This document shows positions 1-11,467 of a stretch of DNA of 64,000 nucleotides, piece by piece (the first letter of the stretch is position 1; each line of letters opens with the position of its first letter). Both the position numbers and the translations under genes were made by a program. The notes under the pieces are model-generated. The model saw only the letters and a list, made by a program, of their open reading frames with translations, was not told the DNA's origin and did no database searches. The stretch is from Echinometra lucunter (taxonomy: Eukaryota > Echinodermata > Echinoidea > Camarodonta > Echinometridae). The DNA lies in contig CM057153.1 of assembly GCA_029962745.1 (NCBI GenBank), forward strand, positions 6,601,314-6,665,313, written 5' to 3'.

Positions 1-70
1 CATCCAAGTTTTCTCAAATTACATATAGGGATCATAACAATATACTGTAAACAGTCTTTCTGAAAATAGT

Positions 71-220
71 CAGGGATGCCACTTTTCAGACAAAGTAGGA
101 ATTCCTACTTTAGCAATATATTTCTGTCCACAGAAAACACCTTTTTTGTGTACAAAAGGGCCCATTTTAGATTATTTTCCTCCTTTTTTTATCAATTCTA
201 ATTTCTAAGTGGCATCCCTG
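71..220. mobile_element. 150-bp MITE, CAGGGATGCC family
   Basis: Perfect 14-bp inverted ends CAGGGATGCCACTT (71-84) and AAGTGGCATCCCTG (207-220). The interior holds a perfect 20-bp palindrome at 92-111 (AAAGTAGGAATTCCTACTTT). No clear target duplication. Confidence 0.6.
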
Positions 221-224
221 CTAG

Positions 225-749
225 AATTTTTAAGAATCTCATTGTTACTTGAAAATGATAAAAATATCTGAGTTATAGTGAAATACCAATCTGAAAGTCT
301 CAACTTGTAATATCCATGGGAAGTTTATCTAAATAGTAAAAATCTGAGCCAATGTTTGAAAACAAAATCGATCTTTTTTAACGGTCAGTTGTATTGTTAG
401 AATGGTTCAAAATCTCATTTTGTTGTACTTGAAAATGGAGTTATAGTTCAAAAATACCAATCTGAAAGTCTAAATTCGTAATATCTATAGGAAGTATTTT
501 TAAACAGTGGAAATCTGAGCCAATGTTTGAAAACAAAATCAATCTTTTTTAATAGTCAGTTCTTGTAACAGCCATTTTGATTTCTTTCATCCATGAAAAT
601 CAAATCTTTGTTTGCGACCTATCTACAGGTTTTTTTTTAAATCGCAATTTTGGTTGGTTTCAGTTTTTTAGTACATGTATCCATATACATATTTCATCTT
701 GACTTGGAATTTTTTTAAATTAAGATGCTCGCAATGTTAACCAATGCCT
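225..749. mobile_element. MITE of the TTAA / AGGCATTGG family, rearranged copy
   Basis: Ends GTTAACCAATGCCT followed by TTAA (750-753). The body matches the copies at 47361 and 54408. A ~170-bp segment (AATCTCATT...CCAATGTTTGAAAACAAAATC) is present twice in tandem. The left terminus is missing, near the MITE at 71-220. Confidence 0.5.
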
Positions 750-753
750 TTAA

Positions 754-3395
754 CCTTAAGAGGTAAATATAGCAAGAAAAAGGGAAATTGAAAAATAATA
801 CAACTACATGTATTGTTCACATACATGTGCATTTGCCAGATAAAATGCAAAAATAAAATATTCTTTAAATGCTTTGATAACTTTTTTTAATAAATCAATT
901 TTATGTTAAAATCATACAAAAATAAATGGTAAGACATGTAAAAAAGTAAAACTTTACAAAGGAATTTCGATTTTTGTTACTAATGGGATTTTTACACTGA
1001 ATACGCTCAACAGCAAAATAGCATTCATGCAATTGCATACTACTTCACTAGCATCTACACAGTTCAGCAGACTTGGTCAATTAAAGATAGATTCATTATA
1101 TGGTTAATGATAGTCATTTAATATTAAACATCATTATTTTATTTTTCAGATTAATTCATCTAATGGCAGAGCAGATTTCATTCATACTGATAGTTTTACA
1201 GTATTAATGCTTTTTCAGCCACAGATTTCAATTCTCATAGACTAAAAATTTGATGTGCGTTAATAGTTAATAACAAAGTAAATATGTGTCAAAATAACCG
1301 GCCCATCCAAGGGCATCAATGGAAAGACAATGCAGCTAACAAGGTGTATTTACATTTTGGTTAGAACATATATCAACAAATATACAATTTTTTAAATGAT
1401 GAAAATTATACATGGCAGCCAATGTTAGTGCTTACATGTTGTTTACGTGCCAATGTAAACAAAGATGTTTGACTTTTGTTTATATTGCAAATACTCACCA
1501 AAATTGCAGAATTAGAAGACGGCTTATATAGAGAGTTAATCTTAAAATCCACAATGGGCACTCTATTTCAATGTTGAAAGATTCGAGAGAGGCGTTACGC
1601 TATATATCCCACACCACAACACACATAACACATCCCATTCGAAGTGTTTACGTTTGCAACGTGAAGAGTGTTTCACAACGTGAAATCCGTAGGCATATAC
1701 CACTAGTATAGTAGCATACAATACCATCCAAAATGAAGAGTTTGCGATATCACGCGACTCGTCAATGTTGAGTTCAAACACATTCACAATCCAATCAAAG
1801 TACTCACATGAAAGCTGCGATCTCTGCTTATATAGTTGTCCTGAACCAGCACCTTGGTCCGTCCGAAATTCCAGAAAAATCACAATTTCAAAGTTTTTCC
1901 TATGAGCTCAGTATAGGTATTATGTTCTAGGTCAGTTCAGTTTTGAACATCGTGCACGGAGCAAAACATCCGAATCACACACTATGACCACGAGTGGTGT
2001 TCGTGCGTCAAGCTAAAATAGCATGAAAATAACCGTTCCTAACTCTACTTTTAACCGCTTTAAGTGATTTAATATAAATACTGACTAATATTTGTAGTCA
2101 ATAGGTACCATCGTCTGATGATTTTAATATAACTGTGTGAAATTCAAAGATGAGCGTAACATCTTTCCTCTCAGAAAGTGAGTGATTGGTCCCGACCGAG
2201 GCGATAGAGTGCATGCATGCAGCGCATTGAACTCGATGCATGTGGCTGCCTGACTGTAATCTATTTCGCAATTTGTATTGCTTACTGTTGAAGAAGTATG
2301 TCATTGATTGACAGAGCGTGAACCTTATGTTCATAGTGTTCCATGTTTTGATTAGCCTTATTGTAAACATTTAACTGTTGAAAACATATGAGTTTGATAA
2401 TAGTGTCATAGCTCTTATTGGTAGGGATGTCAACAAGATCAAGATAAATGGCTTCTGCCACCATCTCCACAAAATGTATGGCTTCTTCTTTGGAACGAAC
2501 TTTATTCTAGACGGTATTTGTGCCCAGTTTTGTTTTAGAGGCTGTCTGGGGTTTTTGTTTTGTTTTGTTTTGGGGTTCGTTGTTTGTTTGTTTGGGGGTT
2601 TGTTGTTTGGGGGTTTGGGTTTTTTTTTTTTTTTTTTTGTTATTGTTTTTTGTTTGTTTGTTTGCTTGTTTTGTTTTGTTTTGTTTGTTGGGGGTTCTGT
2701 CTTGCAAACCTGTTTATGCACATTTCCTTTTTTCCCATCATTATCAACTAAAATCTCCAAGTTTCAATACCCTTTTAAAATTTAAATAGCATAAAGTTTT
2801 AAGTATAACAAACACTTTTAAATGCTTGTTTTTCTTTCGTTTAACCGAAATGGAAGTAAATATGTTTACGAATCAGTCCATAGTACATGTTAAAAAAATA
2901 GGACTGAGATTTCCAAATGGCATCCTATCCCTACTTTCATAGCCTCTTTCATTTTCTTCTTTTCTCTTTCTCATTTTTTGTAAATTTTTATGACCCCATT
3001 GTATCCTCAATCCTCTAAATGCAAATAGATGGTCTACCTAAATCATAAAGATATGTACGCCATAGAGTTACTTACATTCTCCGTATACTCTTGATTTGCA
3101 CCTGTTACTCAGTTCATGCGCGTAAAGTGTCTTGCGCGTATACTGTATGCGCATGCGCAGTTCAATTACTTGATTGATATACCCCCAGACATACATTGAT
3201 GGATCTCTCCTCCTCTCATTCTGTCTCATTTGTTATTTTCCAGCTTCCATTTTCCATGTCCAATGTTTCTGTTTTTAGCCTTTACCTTTCTTTGGGGTAG
3301 GGGCGAGTGAACAAAACTATTAAGCAACAAGGGTAACAAGGGTATCTAATGACTTCGACAGTTTTAAACTGAATTTCTTTATCTCCACACGTTTT
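754..3395. other. No supportable gene
   Basis: AT-rich sequence. The longest open stretch (1563-1883, minus) has no recognisable domain or splice context. GCGCATGCGCAG-type bases occur at 3117-3160. Otherwise only the T/G-rich tract. Confidence 0.6.
2551..2697. repeat. T/G-rich low-complexity tract
   Basis: (TTTTG)n and (TTTG)n runs plus 19-20 T. Four G runs at 2572-2613 could form a G-quadruplex on the + strand. Confidence 0.8.
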
Positions 3396-3710
3396 GTTTG
3401 TTTTGTTTTGTTTTGTTTTGTTTTATTTTGTTTTACTCAAAAGACAACAGACTTCTTTAGGCGATTATCAGTAATGATGAAAAATGTAAAAATCGTTTAC
3501 TTTAAGAATATGATTAAGACAACGTATTAGTGTATGCAAGAAAAGATTAATGGGCAGATGAATCACCGACGTAAATCCACTTTGAGGAGTGGGAGGATGA
3601 TCGACTTTTCTGCCGATTTTTTTTTCCGTTGAACTCACACTTAAGTATAAACACACACCCTCACCCACCTGCACAGACCCCCTTACACACATTTTTATTT
3701 TTATCTTGCA

Positions 3711-3867
3711 AGCGAGCGAAGCAAGCGAGCCAAAAATCACCACTTTTCTGGTTTTCAATCGCATTTTCAAACGAAAATTCTAAAATATGATGAGCGAGCA
3801 AAGCGAGCAAGCCAAAAATAAGCACTTTTCTGGTTTTGAATCGCATTTTCAAATAGAAATTCTAAAA
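3711..3867. repeat. ~80-bp tandem duplication with GAGCGAAGC motifs
   Basis: Two units sharing AGCGAGC, CCAAAAAT, CACTTTTCTGGTTTT and ATTCTAAAATATGATG. GAGCGAAGCGAGC-type tracts are also seen at 14793-14812 and in the second contig copy. Confidence 0.7.
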
Positions 3868-4522
3868 TATGATGGTGTTTATGACAGATTATTAAAAATT
3901 TTATTAACTGATTAATTCAAATATCATTTCTTCCTTAAAAAGTGGGAGATATTTGTACACGCCATCCCCCCTCTCAAAAAAGTGGGGGATATATCCCCCC
4001 ATCCCCCCCCCCCCCCCGGGGATTTACACCATTGAGATGAATAATATGAATTAGCACTTAAATCGAACACAAAACTGTCATGTTTGACACTGAAGAAAAA
4101 AGTACATATATTTTCAGTTTTTAGCTACTTGAAACCACACGAGCACAAAATTACCTCCAGCTTCCTGCACTGGCTCTTATTCATAGTTTTTAGCTTTGTA
4201 TTGCTTGAGATACAAAATATGAAATATGACACATTTAAAGAGAATAGGTCAAAAAAGAATATAGAGCCTGATCAATTAAGACAAGTGTACACATTTTTTC
4301 ACTCCGTGACATTTAATACTTTTATGGATTCTAGGTTTTGTATAGGTGACCACAGCAACCTAATTTTATCTTGTATCAACTACTTCAGTAATGTTCTTTA
4401 CAATGAAACATAAAATAGCTAGGCCTATCTCCAATTAAGGATTTTATACAGGCCTTCAAACTTTCAAACTTTGTCAGAATTCGTCCGTGACTGACTGATC
4501 AGGCTCAGATGAAACTAGGCCG

Positions 4523-4573
4523 ATAATAATAATAATAATAATAATAATGATAATAATAATAATGATAATAATG

Positions 4574-4610
<37 letters not shown>

Positions 4611-4771
4611 TAATAATGATAATAATAATAATGATAATAATGATAATAATAATGATAATAATAATAATGATAATAATGATAATAATAATAATGATAATAA
4701 TGATAATAATAATAATGATAATAATGATAATAATAATGATAATAATAATAATGATAATAATGATAATAATA

Positions 4772-4802
<31 letters not shown>

Positions 4803-4984
4803 TAATAATGATAATAATAATAATGATAATAATGATAATAATAATGATAATAATAATAATAATGATAATAATGATAATAATAATAATGATAATAATAATA
4901 ATAATGATAATAATGATAATAATAATAATGATAATAATAATAATAATGATAATAATAATTAATAATAATGATAATAATAATAAT
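4523..4984. repeat. TAA/TGA trinucleotide microsatellite (SINE tail)
   Basis: About 460 bp of AAT units with scattered GAT variants, nearly all in one register. It abuts the SINE 3' end, so it probably grew from that tail. The open frame across it is an artefact of composition. Confidence 0.9.
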
Positions 4985-4989
4985 AACTC

Positions 4990-5204
4990 TTATTTACCCA
5001 GGGTAGCCACTTCAGCTATCAGCTGATCTTCCAGCGGGCCCTGCATAACATAATATGTTATTATTACCCTTCTCCATTCTATTATGCCGAGCGCCTGGCT
5101 AGAAGGCGGAAGGTACCATTCTTGTAAGTCTTTGGCCGGGGATCGAACCCACGACCTCCCGTTCATGAGGCGGACGCTCTATCAATTTAGCCACCATGCT
5201 AAAT
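4990..5204 (-). mobile_element. tRNA-derived SINE
   Basis: The minus strand starts with a tRNA-like head (A box in TGGCTAAATTGATAGAGC; CAT in the anticodon-loop position; B box GGTTCGATCCC at 5139-5149). A body follows, ending CTACCCTGGGTAAATAAGA, a 3' end typical of deuterostome SINEs. The 3' tail continues directly into the TTA/TCA microsatellite. Confidence 0.7.
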
Positions 5205-5639
5205 TTCTGATACTTTGGCCCACCCTCCTTTTAAGTCTTGATTTTCAAAATAGTGTTGTAGCAAGAATAAAACAAAAAACATTAATGGATCCATTGCTAT
5301 TTCATTTGGACCGAAATATGGTGATTTTTTTTCTCCCCCTCTTCCCATCCAACGTACCCTCCGAGGCTCCGAGATTCACTCGGTAGGAAGGTTTATACTG
5401 TTGCCTACTGCATGCACTAATTTCCATCTAGACTTAGTACAGGCCAGGGACCACTAGCTGGGTTCCCGACGGTAATTGGTCATAAGATCGAGAGAAGAAA
5501 TATAACTGGCCGAATTTTTAAAAAAAATCTGAGAAGCAAAAATGGGGCTTTACCGTACACACATGCTTCTGTGTCCTCGCGTCCAGCTGAAGAGAAGTGC
5601 CGTGATAAAGACGAAACCGACGCGTATAATTTCGGATGA

Positions 5640-5800
5640 AAAAAAAAATTGTAAAAAGTTAATAAAAGTCTAAGATGTTCATATATAGGCTCGCAAAACC
5701 ATAAAAAAACCAAGGGCCTTAGGGGGCTCCACCCCCTGGGCCCCAACTGTTTAGGTGTCACCCCTCCCCCACTCAAAAAGAAAATGTTCTGCAAACCCAG
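5640..5800 (-). repeat. Dispersed repeat, TGACACC-AAACAG family
   Basis: The minus-strand text GGGTGACACCTAAACAG, then GGGCCC and TTTTATGGTTTTGCGAGCCT recurs at 29430-29600 on the + strand (and at 17250-17400 in the second contig copy). Unclassified interspersed repeat. Confidence 0.55.
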
Positions 5801-8800
5801 CGTGAGTACTATTCTGACCAAATAATAAACAAATGATTTGCAGAAGATCCTTCCCCTTCATATTCTCCCCTTTATATTCTTCGCGAAAACAGATATGCAT
5901 TTGAAAAGTGACTAGACGCCCCCGATGCATCGACCTCAGAGGCTTGCATTGTACGTGCTTATTGAATAATCCTGGTCAGAGAGATAACGTACAAAAGGAT
6001 ACTTTTGATTTATGATCCTATAAATATTTTATGGAGATTTTAATGGTGATCCGATTCAAATTGTACCTCTTTCTGGTGGAGTTAACTTGGAAAAGGGCCA
6101 GCACATGCATTTGGTTTTACTTCAATCTTTGGAACATAATCGTAACTACCCTACCCCCCCCCCCCCCCCCCCAAGAAAAATGAAGAAAACACAATAATAG
6201 CACTGACATAATGGTTACGGGACGTTTTTCCTAAGCACAAATTCCATCCTACGCGTCACTCTTTTAGGAGGTACATTTATTAGGATTAACTTCATTTTAG
6301 GGTTGAATCAAATACAAATCAGAGTGGAAAACAATCCAAAGTAATGCTTTTAATTACTCTTTTTACAGTGAATTCCACTATTTGAGCTTTCATTGTCCAG
6401 TTTAAAAAAAAAAATCCAAAAAATCCACTCTTTAAAGTCCTGTTTGTATTTGTTATTTCTATAACAGAACGAGGTAACCGCCATTATAGGAAAGAGCGGC
6501 CTTATCAATAAAGAAAAGCACAAAGTTCTAGTTTTAAAAAGGAATTCTAAATCTCCAGTAGAATTAAGCATATCTCTTCTGTGAGTGAATTTCGATTGGA
6601 CAAAGCATAGGGAGAATCTTCTAGTTTTGATAAGTTCCTTCCGCTTGATATACCTACAAAATGTTGATACCATATACAGAGAGAATAATTTTTTCTCAGC
6701 GTCAAACATAAGATTTTCTCAGCTCATCATAGGTAGTTGTGTCTTATCTTAGAATTTGTTGCAACAACGCAATCTTCATCTGCAATTCTGAATCAGCAAG
6801 TTGAAACCTTGATACCCTCTAAGTTTGGCTATTATAAATGTTGAATCCGGTTTATTTTCCTTTTTGAAACAATTCTTGCATAAACAAAAATACTAAATAA
6901 ATATGGAGTACCATGAAACTGAAGGGGTTCTCCCTGCTTAAAGAACACCACGCTCCTACCAGAGGTCAAAGGTCAAGTTCATGTCTGTGAATAAGTAAAT
7001 AACCAGCACAGAGTCAGGTTAATTAAGAATAACGAGAATTAAACTAACTTTTTAGGGGAGGTAAATAACGCTATTCAAAATTCAAACTGCAACTTTTGAG
7101 CCGCTATCCAACCCTAACCTTATATGAGTCACCTCCAACTTATTTCTTTAATTGTGTATACATGTCGGAAAGCCCTCTAAAACTATTCGTCAGATTTCTT
7201 TGCTGTTAGATACCTAAATGATTTATCGAAAATAAAGATGCTGTTAATTTGTTGTTGTTTTTTCCTCCAAGAGTTGAATATCTTTAAAAAATAAAAAATA
7301 AAAAAAAAAGGCAGAGAATAGTTCAGATCCCTAGGTCACAGCCATTAAGGTCAAACCGTACAGTGCATGCACACGTGTAAAAACCCTTGAGGGTTCCGTT
7401 TGACGTTCAGGGTTACATTCATTTTCCAAGTGTTTTTTGTTTGTTTGTTTGCTTGCTTGCTTGTTCGTTTGGTATGTTCGTTTTGTGATTTTGCTTCTTG
7501 GTTGATTGATTGCTGTGTTTAAGACATCGTAAAACAACTTAAAGTTATGATGGTGGAATATACAGTTTGCAAACTTTGGACCTATAAGTAAAAACACGAA
7601 CACTGGAAAGTGATTGGAGAATATATAGGCCTATATGGGTGCATGAAAGTAAAATGATACATAGATAATTTTGGTTGACTAATTGAATACGAACAGCCAT
7701 GCACATAATAATAATATCCCTATAACATAACTCGATACGAACGAAAGAATGGCTGTGGGTGCCCTGCCTGACCTACATACACAAGATCCTCACCATGTGC
7801 CTGCGGATTTCAAAGACGGGTAGAGGCTTATAGAGACTCACGTAATGCCTTGAGTCTTTGTTAATCTTTCGACTGAATACGGAAATGTCAAAACAAATGG
7901 ACAGATTCATCATTGAACTAATTTGTCGGATACTGGATTTATACATGCAAGCAGTTATAATGGGGGAAAAAACTTGCTGTTGACGTTCCGGAAGCTCCTC
8001 TCATACATCGAAAATAAATTCCACCGCCATTTCGCGACAAGCACCCGCAGATCGTAACAGCAACAGCTTCTTCAAAGGTTCCCTGATCAACATCTAGAGC
8101 AATGAACCGCGTGACTCCCGAACTGTAAAGTACCGCAGCATTTATTCACATATACCTGCTTTGCTTTAATGATATTTCTGTCATCCCATATAGTAAAAAA
8201 AAAAAAAATTACATAAAAAAAAGAATTGTATAGACATTTCACTTTCTCTATCATACTACGTGAACAAGTATCTTTACGTAGCCTCTTGCAAGGAGGGGGA
8301 CGTTGTGGGGGTATAGCAAAAGAGGTGCATTTGTTGAGAAGAAAGGGATACCTACAAAGAAAATGGAAGAAAACTAAAACTAAGCAAACAATAAAGATAT
8401 AAAATGTGAAATAAAACATGATGATACCATGTTATCAGAAAATATGCTTATATTTTTAAGACTCGAATATCGCCGATTGAAATTAGCCATCGTCTAAACG
8501 GCTACTATTTCTTGGCTCTACCTAGAAAATAGCACGATGGAAGAAAGCATGAAAAACGTGGCCTCCAACGGAACTCTATGAAAACATAACATCTGTTGAT
8601 AACATGAATGAGCTAGAATTAGGGCACATCAGATGAAGTAGAGGCAACTTTACGTCAGATGGGCCACTAATTGAATCGCGAGGGGGTCACTTCTTCACTT
8701 GGAAAGTGCATTTTGGTCCCAGGACGATATACGTGAGCTGCAGAGATCACAATACTTATGCATGGAACATTATAACTTTCTTATCTCCTACAAAAATTGC

Positions 8801-9568
8801 AGCTCCCATTTATCTTATCTCGAGTAAGGAAAAAAGACTAGACTTGACCTTGAGGTTTCCTAGTTAGACACAACTATCTTTCCTCTCAAGTTCACGGTTG
8901 AGGTGCCGATCTCCGAAAATTGATGTCAAATGCAACCGGTCTACCGTGATTTAAAGTTTCCGTTTTCTATCAAGGGCACTCTCTTTCCTTTCCTTATTCT
9001 TGCTTTCAGACATTTTCGCGGGGAATCATTATTATATTGTCTATGACCAGAATGAGAATTTAGGCTCGAAAGAAAATAATTTGCAAAAAAAAGCAGCCAA
9101 ACAGACATACCCCGGTCTATTTACTTCTCTTATCGGACTCCTTTGTCGGGGAGGGGCGGCGGCCAAGACATAATTTTATTTTTCATTGGAGGCACCATTC
9201 ATTTCTTATGACAATACTCATGGTGGAGCGTTATATTCTGCGAGGGAGCGTAACGACGGAGCGAAAATGGGGCTTTAATTTGGCAGCCTAGTGCATAATA
9301 CAGCTTATATACAGCGTTACTAGAATTCATTGTTATTATGAAGAATGGACTACTTTTGTTAGAACTTCAACGAACAAAAATAAAAAAATCGCTGGTCATC
9401 AAAAATTTGGTTGGATGTATGCCATCTGACTTTCTCGCTATGCAGCTGAAGCAGTTTCATAATGTTTGTATTTAATTAGGGAGGGGACGGGGGGGGGGGG
9501 GGAGGGAGTGACATTAAGGTGTCAAATACATGCGCCATATTACTATGTTGAAATACTTGTGTTTCTTA

Positions 9569-11467
9569 TGCCCCGTTTACATTTGGTCTACGATCATCGT
9601 AGGGTAACCGTAAACTGATAGTATTCCTCTAATCGCACGATCTCCTTGGGGTGGCATACGACGATCATACGATTTTCGTACGGATTCACGGTTTCCGTAG
9701 CCTCTACGATTTTGTTTAGCGCGGAGTTATACAAATTTTCCAAAATCGTAAGATCGTAGCCCTTAAACACATCGTAGGTGGCATCGTACGATCAGCGCAG
9801 GGTCATCTTGCGGAGGCCTTGCGCTGATCATGCAGCGAGCGTACGATTTTTTTTCAACAGGGGAGCAAATAAGCATCGTACAGAAATCGTAAGATCGTAT
9901 GATATCCGCACGATCATCGCACAGCTATTGCAGGGTTCCCGCATGCTTATCTCTCCATAGCCGTAATATAGAGCGGTCATCGCACGATCACCGCAGGGTC
10001 TCCTTACAATTGCTGTACGACTGCCTTGGGGTGATGATTTTTTTTTTTCAGAAGTATTTGTATTTTCCATTTTCGCCACCGATGAAGTAAAGATGCCGTT
10101 CATACCACCTCTCTGGCTTCAATTGCAGTTGAGACAAATTAGAAGAAGGGAACAAGAGGCGATAATTGCAGGCCTTGTTATCTTGGAAGAACAGGAAGTC
10201 CGACATGGACGCCGGTAAAGGACGGTCTGGGTGAAGCCGTGGCTCATGAGACGTGCCACACTCGGACATTATGACACGCTTATGTAAGAATTGATGCGGG
10301 ACATGCCTTTATATCCAATTCAAAATATCCATTTAAATGAAATTATGTCATATAAAGGTTATATATGGAGCACTAATTATCAGAAAATCTAAAAGCCCCT
10401 CCATAAAACCAGGATGCATGGCAAAATAAAATGCTCAACTCCAAGCTCATATCTGTTTGATTTAAAACTTGCAATGCTCCTGATAATTCTTTTTTTTGGG
10501 GGGGGGGGGTGGAAGGTGCCAATTATAATGTATAAAACTGCGAATAGAGCCTGCAATGTTTGTTTATCTATTTCTCCTTTGACGGATGTCCATCGCTCAC
10601 TAAAAAAAAAATATGAAGATTTTCCATTGGCGAATACAATCATGAAACAATAACTTCTATAAAGATTAACACAGATTTTTTTTAAATGTTTGTATGGACC
10701 TGCATTCTCTACATTTAATCTCAACAAATCATATAACATATCTTTAAACATTATATAACACTGCATAAAACCGATTTTGACAAATGTTGGTATTCTATTG
10801 AACATACGAAACAGTTGGTCAAAATTTGTGACCAAATGTTCGTCGTAATTTTGACCAACTGTTGATCAAAACACCAACAGATGGTCAAAATTTCGACCAG
10901 TAGTTGGTCAAAATCGAGAGTTTGCCCAATTATTTAGCTAAACTTGACCAACAAATTAATAAAACAGTTTGCCGAACAGTTTTACAAAAGAAATACCCAA
11001 CCAATTTGCAGTGTATTTCTATAATTTGTAGGCCTATGCTAAACGTTATATCCGTGTTATGAAATCAAGAGCAAAAGCGCGGTATATGGAAAGAGCCCCT
11101 TTTGGGGCTTTGGAGCTCAAAAAATCAATAAAGATACCTTAACCTTGCGGTCTTCGCACAGCCTCTGTACGGGAATCGCACGATCTCTGTACGATTTTCC
11201 GTGAATATATTACTGTTACCGTGCAGAAATCGTACGATCTCCCTACGACCCCCGTACAATCTCTGTACGATCTCCGTACAGCCTCTGTACGGCTTTGTCT
11301 TTGGCCCCTCTACGATGCCCAATACATGAAATAGCACGATGACCGTAAATAATGTAAACAAAAAAATCGTAGCCCGTAGCCACCTACGATGCCCCCCCCC
11401 CTCAAATCGCAAGGAAAATCGTAGACTAATCCATCGTACGATGACCGTAGCAAATGTAAACTAGGCA
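9569..11467 (+). mobile_element. PIF/Harbinger-derived element, defective
   Basis: Flanked by TTA on both sides (9566-9568 and 11468-11470), the Harbinger target duplication. Inverted ends read TGCC..GTTTACATTTG. Both ends are packed with short ACGATC/CGTACGAT motifs. From 10093 the + strand reads a broken transposase start: LVILEEQEVRHGRR, stop, RTVWVKPWLMRRATLGHYDT, LM, stop. This has the WVRPWL..R..G.Y.TL signature of Harbinger nucleases. The remainder of the transposase is missing, so the element is non-autonomous. Confidence 0.72.
10093..10309 (+). pseudogene. Broken Harbinger transposase fragment
   Basis: About 70 codons of transposase N-terminal sequence with in-frame stops after HGRR and after HYDTLM. 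The residues WVKPWLM and GHYDTLM are the recognisable part. No DDE catalytic region follows. Confidence 0.6.

Noticed and set aside
1563..1883. 106-codon minus-strand open frame
   Set aside because: No recognisable domain, no splice or promoter context, and length within chance for this AT content.
2300..2790. Phe/Leu/Gly-rich plus-strand and Lys/Pro-rich minus-strand open frames
   Set aside because: They arise from the T/G-rich low-complexity tract on its two strands.
4547..5026. 159-codon open frame of almost only Ile and Met
   Set aside because: It is the TAA/TGA microsatellite read in one frame and continues into a SINE. No coding signal.
5130..5201. Possible tRNA-Met gene (minus)
   Set aside because: The tRNA-like head is continuous with a SINE body and TTA tail; it is not a stand-alone tRNA gene.
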